Shown here in pieces: positions 1 through 4,921 of a DNA stretch of 6,570 bases. Both the position numbers and the translations under genes were made by a program. The DNA lies in contig JAZLLX010000092.1 in the NCBI GenBank assembly GCA_045598345.1, positions 1-6,570 on the forward strand, read 5' to 3'. The number at the start of each line of letters is the position of its first letter. Position 1 is the stretch's first letter. This DNA comes from Phascolarctobacterium_B sp045598345. Its GTDB lineage: Bacteria > Bacillota > Negativicutes > Acidaminococcales > Acidaminococcaceae. Under the pieces are notes generated by a model, which did not search any database, was not told the DNA's origin, and saw only the letters and a list, made by a program, of their open reading frames with translations.

Positions 1-1
1 G

Positions 2-136
2 CGTCAATATGTAAGCGAGCGTGGCAAGATTCTGCCCCGCCGTGTTACCGGATGCTGCGCCGCCCATCAACGTGATTTGACCCTGGCGATTAAAAGAGCC
101 CGTTGCGTAGCGTTGATGCCCTATGATGGAGAATAA
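2..136 (+). CDS. rpsR: 30S ribosomal protein bS18, C-terminal 44 residues
   Basis: The frame starting at base 2 reads RQYVSERGKILPRRVTG, continues through CCAAHQRDLTLAIKRAR and ends MPYDGE before TAA at 134-136. The SERGKILPRR-TG-C--HQR-LT-AIKRAR pattern is the hallmark of bacterial bS18, a small-subunit protein that binds 16S rRNA on the platform next to bS6. bS18 is usually about 75-90 residues, so the N-terminal half lies upstream of the window. In many bacteria rpsR is the last gene of an rpsF-ssb-rpsR operon, and the strong terminator just after the stop fits an operon end here. The segment is much richer in G+C than the genes that follow, so it probably reflects host composition and marks the left edge of the accessory region. 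The Cys pair after TG is a small deviation from the more usual TGTCA. Confidence 0.95.
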   Translation, partial: RQYVSERGKILPRRVTGCCAAHQRDLTLAIKRARCVALMPYDGE

Positions 137-142
137 AAAAAT

Positions 143-166
143 CCCGCCGTCAGGCGGGTTTTTTTT
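143..166 (+). terminator. Rho-independent terminator after rpsR
   Basis: A perfect 6-bp GC stem (CCCGCC 143-148, GGCGGG 153-158) with loop GTCA is followed by eight T residues (159-166). The stem starts 6 nt after the rpsR stop codon. A run of A residues before the stem (135-141) would also let it work weakly in the opposite direction. Confidence 0.93.
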
Positions 167-236
167 ATAATTAGTAATGAGTAATTATAGAAATAAATGT
201 CAAAGAACAAAGAGCAAAGAACAAATATGGTAAAAA

Positions 237-250
237 GTTCCTGTGATTAG
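237..250 (+). repeat. Recurring 14-nt motif GTTCCTGTGATTAG (first of several)
   Basis: GTTCCTGTGATTAG occurs exactly at 237-250, 544-557, 744-757 and 3853-3866. Close variants are at 375-388 (GTTACTGTGATTAT), 981-995 (GTTCTTTGCGATTAG), 4084-4098 (GTTCTTTACGATTAG) and 6306-6319 (GTTCCGGTGATTAT). GTTCCT is also the last six bases of the window. All are on the plus strand, always in noncoding DNA, and usually at the junction between an A-rich stretch and a GC-rich hairpin block. It looks like the boundary sequence of a dispersed repeat family. Its function is unknown. Confidence 0.8.
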
Positions 251-281
251 AATTGGGAAAGTTAGCATTAAGCGGAAGTAA

Positions 282-318
282 CCCTCTCCCCGGGGAGAGG
301 GGCAGGGGTGTGGGGAAA
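282..318 (+). repeat. 37-nt GC-rich palindromic element, copy 1
   Basis: The first 20 nt (282-301) are a perfect palindrome, CCCTCTCCCC then GGGGAGAGGG, followed by GCAGGGGTGTGGGGAAA. An inverted copy with a single mismatch lies at 3712-3748. It is a dispersed hairpin repeat. There is no T-tract, so I do not call it a terminator. Confidence 0.85.
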
Positions 319-388
319 AGTACGATAAGAATAAATGTCAAAGAACAAAGAATAAAGAACAAATATTGTGTAATGTTACTGTGATTAT

Positions 389-639
389 AATTTGGGGTTT
401 CGGGTATGCGGGGTTATACGAACCCTCGCCCGCACCTAAAGGGGCGGGGGGCTGACACAGTTTTTAAGGTCGGTGGTGGGGTGAGCAATTAGGTTGTCGC
501 TAATGAAAAGATAAAAACTTAAAACTTAAAGTTATGATTTGATGTTCCTGTGATTAGATGAAATTACCCCTTCCTTTTGGGAGGGGAGGGCCGATACTGG
601 AACGTGGAGCGGCGGGGTGAGCGATTAGGCAGTGACAAA
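389..639. repeat. Mosaic of GC-rich interspersed repeat pieces, no gene
   Basis: This stretch holds a GC-rich block at 421-452, GTGGGGTGAGCAATTA at 476-491 (found again exactly at 4366-4381, just before vsr) and a third, degenerate form at 612-627. It also has a CCCCTTCC/GGGAGGGG hairpin around 566-585 and the GTTCCTGTGATTAG motif at 544-557. Open frames here are on the minus strand, rich in Ser/Pro/Arg, and consist of repeat sequence. I see no gene. Confidence 0.6.
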
Positions 640-1144
640 GTTTTCTGCGTAATCTGCACCCCCAGTCGCCCACCGAATAAACTTATCGGCGACGGTTGAA
701 TTGTGTCCAGTGGACACAAGAGGCAAGGGCGGGGGCTACTCGTGTTCCTGTGATTAGATTTAGTTAAGTTCGCTTTCAGCGGACTGTTTTTGTTTTTCTC
801 TTGCTTTTCACTCGGCGTTAAAAAGCATTTGGAACAGCAAAATCTCAATTTTAATGTAACGTAACATTTGCATAATATTACGTTACATTGAAAATCACTT
901 TTTACGCGTTAAATTGCGTTTTGTGGAAGAGTGATTTCAGTGGTAAGAGTTAAGAGAGGAGAGAAAAGAATTTGAAAGAAGTTCTTTGCGATTAGAGTAG
1001 AAAAAAATTTTTCATTCAAAACAGCAAAATTATAAAATCAATCTTGCGACAGATTGATATAATATGTCGCCATTTTGAAAATCAATTTTCACGATTTTTT
1101 CATTTTTGAGTGAGAGAAATTTTTTGAAATGAAAGTGCTTGTGT
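640..1144 (+). repeat. Long structured repeat, copy A
   Basis: This segment aligns with 3772-4261 in the same orientation. Its left end is a 31-nt block (640-670) found three times in the window. The middle part differs between copies: copy A has a perfect hairpin TTGTGTCCA/TGGACACAA at 701-719. From 744 onward the two copies match through about 400 nt with scattered substitutions and small indels. Conserved stem-loops include 768-784 (GTTCGCT-TTC-AGCGGAC), 853-889 (12-bp perfect inverted repeat AATGTAACGTAA/TTACGTTACATT), 892-937 (AAATCACT/AGTGATTT with an inner ACGC/GCGT stem), 1046-1070 (GCGACA/TGTCGC) and 1076-1091 (TGAAAAT-CA-ATTTTCA). It has no convincing ORF. The right edge (TTGTGT, 1139-1144) falls on the stop codon of the minus-strand gene next to it. 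Confidence 0.85.
853..889. repeat. Perfect 12-bp inverted repeat inside the long repeat
   Basis: AATGTAACGTAA (853-864) and TTACGTTACATT (878-889) are perfect reverse complements separated by 13 nt. The same structure occurs in copy B at 3956-3992 with one substitution that keeps a wobble pair. It could be a stem-loop of a transcript or a protein-binding operator. Confidence 0.8.
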
Positions 1145-2472
1145 CAATAGTTTAATGTTTCAAACGCTTTCAGTTCCTGCTCTGTGGCAATACCCCTTTG
1201 AATATCGTTCCACAATGCCCCTAAGAACACATGACCGCTTTCATGAATAAGAGTGCTTGCGTCCGCCTTTTGCATTAAGGTAATAGTGGCACGTCCTGCC
1301 TCATCCCATGATGTGGTGCCTAAATCTTGTTGGTGATAAGAGTTATTATTTTGCTTGACATTTGAAAAGAAATCTATTATAATTTGTTCATAAGGATTGC
1401 CTCCTCGCAGTTGTACCTGCTCATTCTGAGTAGGAGATTGCGTCTGTATGGAAGCAATCTTTTTTATTCTCTTATCAATTCCATTACTATCAATAACGTC
1501 ATGAACATATAACTTAGCATTAAATGCTGTTTTCTTTACTCTGCAAATCACATACTTAACTTCATCATCTGTGTTAAATCTCACTGGATATACAAAAAAA
1601 TGATTTTCAATTTTATTTTTAATATATGAACTTTTCCCCATATAAGCCGCTTTTGCCATTCCATCCGGCAAAGTCATAATTACATCAAATTTTGACGGAT
1701 ACAAAAAATGGCTTAAACTATTTTTTATGCTTTTGCCATCTATAAAAACATCCCCAATTATTGTATTAACCACAACACCGTTCGGATATTTCTTTCTAAA
1801 TTCCCTTACAGCATTGCCAATGGCGTCTTCTTTTACTGCTGCCGATAAAATTCCCTCTTCAACTGGTATAGGTTGAAGTTTTTTTAATTTTTGGACTTCT
1901 GGCGTATATAAATCTGTTTCCTGCTTATAGGACTGCCCAACAATACGCCCTCTGCCGTCAACCTGCTTACCGTCTTTGATGGCATTATAAATCTCAATCA
2001 ATCTTGTAGGACTTGCAAAAATCTGTGTTTCCCCTTCCCTGCCTTCAGGATGGTAAAGTTCCCTAACCTGCTGACCTTCGGAATTAAATGCTCCGGCATT
2101 GCTGGCTTCTACCGTGTGATTTGACACACGGTATTTTTTACCGTTTAATTCAAAATAAAAACTCTTCCCGTTCTGTGCCTGTTTAATATCATTCTCTTTG
2201 ACAAAAGTTTCTACCTCTTTCATTTTCTGTGCGTATTCTGCTTTTGCCTTTTTACTCATACGGAATGGCTGACCATACTCATTTAAATTATTTTCCCGTT
2301 CCGTTTCCGCCCTCACAATCTCCTTAAAGTTATCCTTAAACCACTGTGCAGGGTAATCAGGACGCATAGCGACAGCGTGGGCTCTCCAGAATTTCCCTAA
2401 AGGTTTTGCCGCCTTTTTAGATATGCCTGCCTCAACAACATTATTGAAAAATCGCTCAACCGCAGCGTCCAA
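1144..2472 (-). CDS. Fragment of a phage/conjugative-element polyvalent protein: PBECR-like nuclease domain plus HESGH zincin motif, truncated
   Basis: The 442-residue frame resembles an internal piece of the very large 'polyvalent' proteins injected by phages and conjugative elements. Residues about 5-55 (ERFF...GISKKAAK...FWRAHAVAM...WFKDNFKEIVR) look like the segment that precedes their effector domains. Residues 101-180 (YRVSNHT-EASN, VRELYHPEG, DGRGRIVG) form another domain I cannot name. Residues 233-330 carry the pattern of the PBECR (phage Barnase-EndoU-ColicinE5/D-RelE-like) nuclease domain: DGKSIKNSLSHF, KFDVIMTLPDG, LYVHDVI. H410-E411-S-G-H414 is a zincin HExxH motif. Both ends look broken. 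The only start is TTG at 2472, with no ribosome binding site and an in-frame TAA two codons before it. The C-terminus stops 28 residues after HESGH, at the boundary of repeat copy A, before any third zinc ligand would be expected. It is probably a non-functional remnant; an active truncated toxin is possible but less likely. Confidence 0.75.
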   Translation of the reverse strand: MDAAVERFFNNVVEAGISKKAAKPLGKFWRAHAVAMRPDYPAQWFKDNFKEIVRAETERENNLNEYGQPFRMSKKAKAEYAQKMKEVETFVKENDIKQAQNGKSFYFELNGKKYRVSNHTVEASNAGAFNSEGQQVRELYHPEGREGETQIFASPTRLIEIYNAIKDGKQVDGRGRIVGQSYKQETDLYTPEVQKLKKLQPIPVEEGILSAAVKEDAIGNAVREFRKKYPNGVVVNTIIGDVFIDGKSIKNSLSHFLYPSKFDVIMTLPDGMAKAAYMGKSSYIKNKIENHFFVYPVRFNTDDEVKYVICRVKKTAFNAKLYVHDVIDSNGIDKRIKKIASIQTQSPTQNEQVQLRGGNPYEQIIIDFFSNVKQNNNSYHQQDLGTTSWDEAGRATITLMQKADASTLIHESGHVFLGALWNDIQRGIATEQELKAFETLNY

Positions 2473-2584
2473 ATCTTATAATTTATGTGTTTTGAGCATT
2501 ATTGCATGAAAATTGTCATTTAATGGGAGCTGCATAAGCATATGTATATACACATAACTGTTGTGATAGAAAAATATAATTTTT

Positions 2585-2612
2585 TTGATTTTGTTGTGTA
2601 GTGTGGTATAAT
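2585..2612 (+). promoter_or_regulatory. Extended -10 promoter for the HARE/GIY-YIG gene
   Basis: TTGATT (2585-2590), a 16-nt spacer and TATAAT (2607-2612) preceded by TGG, giving an extended -10 TGnTATAAT. It lies about 80 nt before the ATG at 2692, in a strongly AT-rich stretch. The order and spacing fit a sigma-A/sigma-70 housekeeping promoter. Confidence 0.7.
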
Positions 2613-2691
2613 ATTAAAATAAAAATTTTCTAATAATTTGGAATGTACTAATGCTGTAGTGCTGGTTTGGGTGTGTTTGAAAGGAGATAAT

Positions 2692-3630
2692 ATGACATTT
2701 CTTAAATTAGCTGAAAAAGTGTTGAGAATTAATGGAAAACCGATGACTTCTCGTGAAATATGGAATTATGCGAAAGAAAAGGGTTTTGATGCTGAATTAA
2801 ATTGTGCAAAAAGTGGTGCGTCAACACCAGTAAATTCACTTTCAACTTTATTGTTAAATGCTGAAAAAAAGCCAAATTCTTCAATCGTGTTAGTTTCTTC
2901 TTCGCCTAAAAAATATTATCTCAAAGGAGAAATGTACAACGATACAAGTAGTAGTTTGTTTTCTGAAGATAACATAATAAATATAGAAAGCAATTCTATG
3001 ACAACAGATTCAGTAGTACCAGCAAATATGCATATTTACAAAAATAAGCACTATGTATATATTTTGACAAATCCGTCTTTCCCTAAGTTTGTTAAAATTG
3101 GTTATTCTAAAGATGTAGAAAGCCGATTAAAGAGTTTAAATACTGCTACACCATATAGATTTCAACTGTATGCAGCTTTTGAAGTGTATGAGAAGGATTT
3201 AGATAAAAAGATACATGGACTGATAGATGCAATACAGCCAGATTTTAGAGCACATGAAACTATTAATGGTAGAGAATGCAAAAGTGAATTTTACGCATTT
3301 ACACCAGAAAAAGCATATGATATTATCGAAAAAATTTTAGCAGTATCAAATGTAAAAACCATACAACAAGATAATAGGGGAACAGGAAGAAACAAGCGAA
3401 TTTCGTTTAAAAAACTGAATTTAATTGGGGAAGAATTAGAGTTCTATAATGATCCAAGTATTAAAGTTAAAGTACGCGATGATCGCACTGTAATATACAA
3501 AGGAAAACTGTATTCTTTATCAAAATTATATTGTGTTATTACAGGTGAAAATAAGAGTATACAAGGGCCAAAGTATTTTCGATACAAAGGTGAACTTTTG
3601 ACTGATTTGAGAGCAAGGTTAGGAGTGTAA
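2692..3630 (+). CDS. HARE-HTH + GIY-YIG (T5orf172/MUG113) + RAMA-like protein, putative modification-dependent restriction nuclease
   Basis: This is a 312-residue protein. I chose ATG 2692 because AAGGAG (2681-2686) lies 5 nt before it and the HARE domain starts at once; a TTG 54 nt upstream has neither feature. Residues 2-78 (FLKLAEKVL...GKPMTSREIW, SGASTPVNSLSTLL, KKYYLK) match the HARE-HTH winged helix. Residues 119-218 match the T5orf172/MUG113 branch of GIY-YIG nucleases: Y121-V-Y-I for 'GIY', K135-I-G for 'YIG', then R145, and E199 in SEFYAF as the likely catalytic Glu. Residues about 236-312 (F-KLNLIGEEL, VKVRDDRTVIYKGKLYSLS, QGPKYFRYKGELL-DLR) resemble the RAMA module. HARE and RAMA are both linked in published domain analyses to sensing modified DNA, so I infer a single-chain nuclease that cuts modified foreign DNA. 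No methyltransferase adjoins it, which suits a type IV-like enzyme. It has its own promoter and terminator and is AT-rich, suggesting transfer. Function is inferred from domains only. Confidence 0.85.
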   Translation: MTFLKLAEKVLRINGKPMTSREIWNYAKEKGFDAELNCAKSGASTPVNSLSTLLLNAEKKPNSSIVLVSSSPKKYYLKGEMYNDTSSSLFSEDNIINIESNSMTTDSVVPANMHIYKNKHYVYILTNPSFPKFVKIGYSKDVESRLKSLNTATPYRFQLYAAFEVYEKDLDKKIHGLIDAIQPDFRAHETINGRECKSEFYAFTPEKAYDIIEKILAVSNVKTIQQDNRGTGRNKRISFKKLNLIGEELEFYNDPSIKVKVRDDRTVIYKGKLYSLSKLYCVITGENKSIQGPKYFRYKGELLTDLRARLGV

Positions 3631-3663
3631 AATTTATAGTACATTTATTTAATTTTTCACAAA

Positions 3664-3700
3664 AAAAGCAGGGAAATTGGATTTTTTCCTGCTTTTCATT
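3664..3700 (+). terminator. Rho-independent terminator after the HARE/GIY-YIG gene
   Basis: AAAAGCAGGGAAA (3664-3676) pairs with TTTTTCCTGCTTTT (ending 3696), giving a 13-bp stem with one G-T wobble and a 7-nt loop. It begins about 33 nt after the stop codon at 3630. The A-run before it and T-rich DNA after it make it potentially bidirectional. Confidence 0.8.
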
Positions 3701-3711
3701 TTGTGATGAAG

Positions 3712-3748
3712 TTTCCCTACACCCCTGCCCCTCTCCCCGGGGAGAGGG
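3712..3748 (-). repeat. 37-nt GC-rich palindromic element, copy 2 (inverted)
   Basis: This is the reverse complement of 282-318 with one mismatch in 37 positions; the 20-nt palindrome itself (3729-3748) is identical. It sits between the terminator of the HARE/GIY-YIG gene and long-repeat copy B, so the two elements face each other across the first defence-gene group. Confidence 0.85.
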
Positions 3749-3752
3749 TTAA

Positions 3753-3769
3753 GTTCGCATAATGCGGAC
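3753..3769. repeat. Small hairpin GTTCGC(A/T).../...GCGGAC, covarying family
   Basis: Four related 17-nt hairpins occur at 768-784 and 6508-6524 (GTTCGCT-TTC-AGCGGAC), 3877-3893 (loop TTA) and 3753-3769 (GTTCGCAT-A-ATGCGGAC). The last has a T-to-A change in the left arm matched by an A-to-T change in the right arm, so pairing is preserved. A fixed T-G wobble is kept in all four. Confidence 0.7.
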
Positions 3770-3771
3770 AA

Positions 3772-4261
3772 GTTTTCTGCGTAATCCGCACCCCCAGTCG
3801 CCTTTCTTTGTTCCTTTAGGGGGCAGCCCCCGCAAGAGCGGGGGCTACTCGTGTTCCTGTGATTAGATTTAGTTAAGTTCGCTTTAAGCGGACTGTTTTT
3901 CTTTTGCGTTTCACTCAGCGTTAAAAAGTGTTTGGAACAGCAAAATCTCAATTTCAATGTAACGTAACATTTGCATAATGTTACGTTATATTGAAAATCA
4001 CTTTTTACGCTTTTAATTGCGTTTTGTGGAAGAGTGATTTTAGTGGTGAGAGTTAAGAGAGGAGAGAAAAGAATTTGAAAGAAGTTCTTTACGATTAGAG
4101 CGGGAAAAAATCTTTCATTCAAAACAGCAAAATTGTAAAATTAAAATGGCGATAGTATGATATTATCTGTCGCCATATTGAAAATCAATTTTCACGAGTT
4201 TTTCATTTTTGAATGAGAGAAATTTTTTTGAAATGAAAATGAAGAATGAAAGCGTTTGTGT
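3772..4261 (+). repeat. Long structured repeat, copy B
   Basis: This is a direct repeat of 640-1144. The 31-nt block at 3772-3802 opens it. Its variable middle has a strong hairpin AGCCCCCGC-AAGA-GCGGGGGCT (3825-3846) in place of the one in copy A. From 3853 it follows copy A to TTGTGT at 4256-4261. Conserved structure includes the inverted repeat at 3956-3992, the ACGC/GCGT and ATCACT/AGTGAT stems around 4000-4040, ATGGCGATAG/CTGTCGCCAT at 4146-4176 (10 bp with one wobble) and TGAAAAT-CA-ATTTTCA at 4179-4194. The vsr promoter starts at its last base. The minus-strand open frame across it is made of repeat sequence and is not a gene. Confidence 0.85.
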
Positions 4262-4289
4262 TGAGTATTGAATATATTTGTGCTATAAT
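4261..4289 (+). promoter_or_regulatory. Extended -10 promoter for the vsr group
   Basis: TTGAGT (4261-4266), a 17-nt spacer and TATAAT (4284-4289) preceded by TGC, giving an extended -10. The -35 starts at the last base of repeat copy B. It faces vsr and would give an mRNA leader of about 100 nt. Confidence 0.7.
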
Positions 4290-4318
4290 ATATATGTTTT
4301 CTTTGCTAACGCTCGTCC

Positions 4319-4381
4319 GTCCTTAAAGGACTGGTGGACTACAAAAGTAAAATGCTTTTGTGGTTGTGGGGTGAGCAATTA
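4319..4381 (+). promoter_or_regulatory. Structured 5' leader of vsr derived from repeat DNA
   Basis: The leader holds two hairpins, GTCCTT-A-AAGGAC (4319-4331) and ACAAAAG/CTTTTGT (4341-4361, loop TAAAATG), then GTGGGGTGAGCAATTA (4366-4381), identical to 476-491 in the first repeat block. GGGGTGAG (4368-4375) could serve as a ribosome binding site for a TTG at 4384. The hairpins may influence translation, but nothing else shows regulation. Confidence 0.45.
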
Positions 4382-4398
4382 AGTTGATAGTTAAATTT

Positions 4399-4803
4399 AT
4401 GGACAGATTAACCAAGACACAAAGGCATAAATGTATGTCGGCGATACACAGCACGGACACAAAGCCGGAACTGCTTTTGCGAAAGGCGTTGTGGCACAGG
4501 GGCATAAGGTATCGCAAAAATTATAGGGTTTGCGGTTATCAGGTGGACATTGCCATTACCAAATATAAAATTGCAGTGTTTTGTGATGGTACTTTTTGGC
4601 ACGGCAAAGACGGTGACGGCAGTCAGGTGGCTACCAATACAAAGTTTTGGAAGAATAAGATACAGAGGAACAAAGAACGGGATTTGGAATGTACCATAAC
4701 ATTGAGGGATAATGGTTGGGTTGTATTGAGATTTTGGGATAGTGAAATAATAAAAAATTTAAGTAAATGTGTTGGTAAAATTGTATGTATTCTGTTAAAA
4801 TGA
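4399..4803 (+). CDS. vsr: Very short patch repair (Vsr-type) DNA mismatch endonuclease
   Basis: This is a 134-residue protein close to the usual 130-150. It begins with the family signature MDRLTKTQRHKCMSAI, then TDTKPELLLRKALW-RG-RYR (residues 20-38). The core includes GYQVDIAI with D50 as the likely catalytic Asp, CDGTFWHGKD (62-71), FWKNKIQRNKERD (83-95) and LRDNGWVVLRFW (102-113). Vsr enzymes nick next to the T of T:G mismatches that arise when 5-methylcytosine deaminates, so they normally accompany a C5-cytosine methyltransferase; none is visible here. I chose ATG 4399 because it matches the family N-terminus. A TTG at 4384 is in frame and is better spaced (8 nt) from GGGGTGAG, so five extra residues are possible. 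It is first in a plus-strand group with the DUF3883 and restriction-enzyme genes, driven by the promoter at 4261-4289. A broader restriction-associated role is also possible. Confidence 0.9.
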   Translation: MDRLTKTQRHKCMSAIHSTDTKPELLLRKALWHRGIRYRKNYRVCGYQVDIAITKYKIAVFCDGTFWHGKDGDGSQVATNTKFWKNKIQRNKERDLECTITLRDNGWVVLRFWDSEIIKNLSKCVGKIVCILLK

Positions 4804-4819
4804 TTTGTAACATAAAGGA

Positions 4820-4915
4820 ATGGAAAGGTTAAATTATGGTTCGATACAGGTTGTGTAATAGATGTCAAAAATTGAGTATAATGTTGATTATTTGAGATTG
4901 CCTTACGGGAGGTGA
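4820..4915 (+). other. Short same-frame peptides between vsr and the DUF3883 gene, possible methyltransferase remnant
   Basis: One frame reads MERLNYGSIQVV, two stops (TAA TAG), then MSKIEYNVDYLRLPYGR and TGA at 4913-4915. The TGA lies inside the ribosome binding site of the next gene, an arrangement typical of an upstream operon gene ending there. Residues such as SIQVV commonly come just before the DLFCG motif of C5-cytosine methyltransferases, so the two peptides could be the first and last residues of a methyltransferase with an internal deletion. That is inference. A competing small ORF at 4836-4895 (19 residues, GGAAAGG 7 nt before its ATG) uses another frame. Confidence 0.25.
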
Positions 4916-4916
4916 T
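4907..4916 (+). promoter_or_regulatory. Strong ribosome binding site fixing a TTG start
   Basis: GGGAGGTGAT is nearly complementary to the 16S rRNA 3' end and stands 5 nt before TTG at 4922, supporting that codon as the start of the DUF3883 gene. It overlaps the TGA (4913-4915) of the short upstream frame, suggesting translational coupling to a former upstream gene. Confidence 0.85.
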
Positions 4917-4921
4917 TAGCA

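Larger units (their letters stand above)
192..388. repeat. 59-nt direct repeat, two copies (192-250 and 330-388)
   Basis: Both copies start AATAAATGTCAAAGAACAAAG, carry a second AAAGAACAAATAT block and end in the GTTCCTGTGATTAG motif (GTTACTGTGATTAT in the second copy). They have the same length and start 138 nt apart. Between them lies the GC-rich palindromic element at 282-318. There is no credible coding sequence; the minus-strand open frame here is low-complexity and is explained by the repeats. Confidence 0.8.

Noticed and set aside
171..362. 63-codon minus-strand open frame with a hydrophobic start
   Set aside because: It lies across the 59-nt direct repeat and the GC-rich palindrome, with low-complexity sequence repeated within itself and no ribosome binding site; explained by repeats.
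701..719. TTGTGTCCA/TGGACACAA hairpin as a terminator
   Set aside because: No T-tract follows and no gene ends nearby; it is the variable middle part of repeat copy A.
564..848. 94-codon minus-strand open frame
   Set aside because: It covers repeat sequence shared with copy B. The counterpart frame there differs in length and ends, so the reading frame is not conserved.
2476..2535. 19-codon minus-strand frame (ATG 2535) in the same frame as the polyvalent fragment, ending in TAA before it
   Set aside because: It might be an N-terminal piece separated by a nonsense codon, but there is no ribosome binding site and no resemblance I recognise, so I do not extend the gene.
2638..2691. TTG at 2638 as the start of the HARE/GIY-YIG gene
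   Set aside because: The 18 extra residues have no domain similarity, whereas ATG 2692 has AAGGAG at 5 nt and begins the HARE domain.
3649..4122. 157-codon minus-strand open frame
   Set aside because: It runs through the terminator stem, the palindromic element and repeat copy B, and is not matched by an equivalent full-length frame in copy A.
640..4261. CRISPR array or integron attC array
   Set aside because: Repeats are few, long and unevenly spaced with no spacers of constant size. I found no consistent pair of attC core sites at gene boundaries.
4851..4882. Promoter before the DUF3883 gene (TTGTGT ... TATAAT at 4877-4882)
   Set aside because: The -10 is good but the spacing is 20 nt and no better -35 exists; translation coupling and the vsr promoter explain expression without it.
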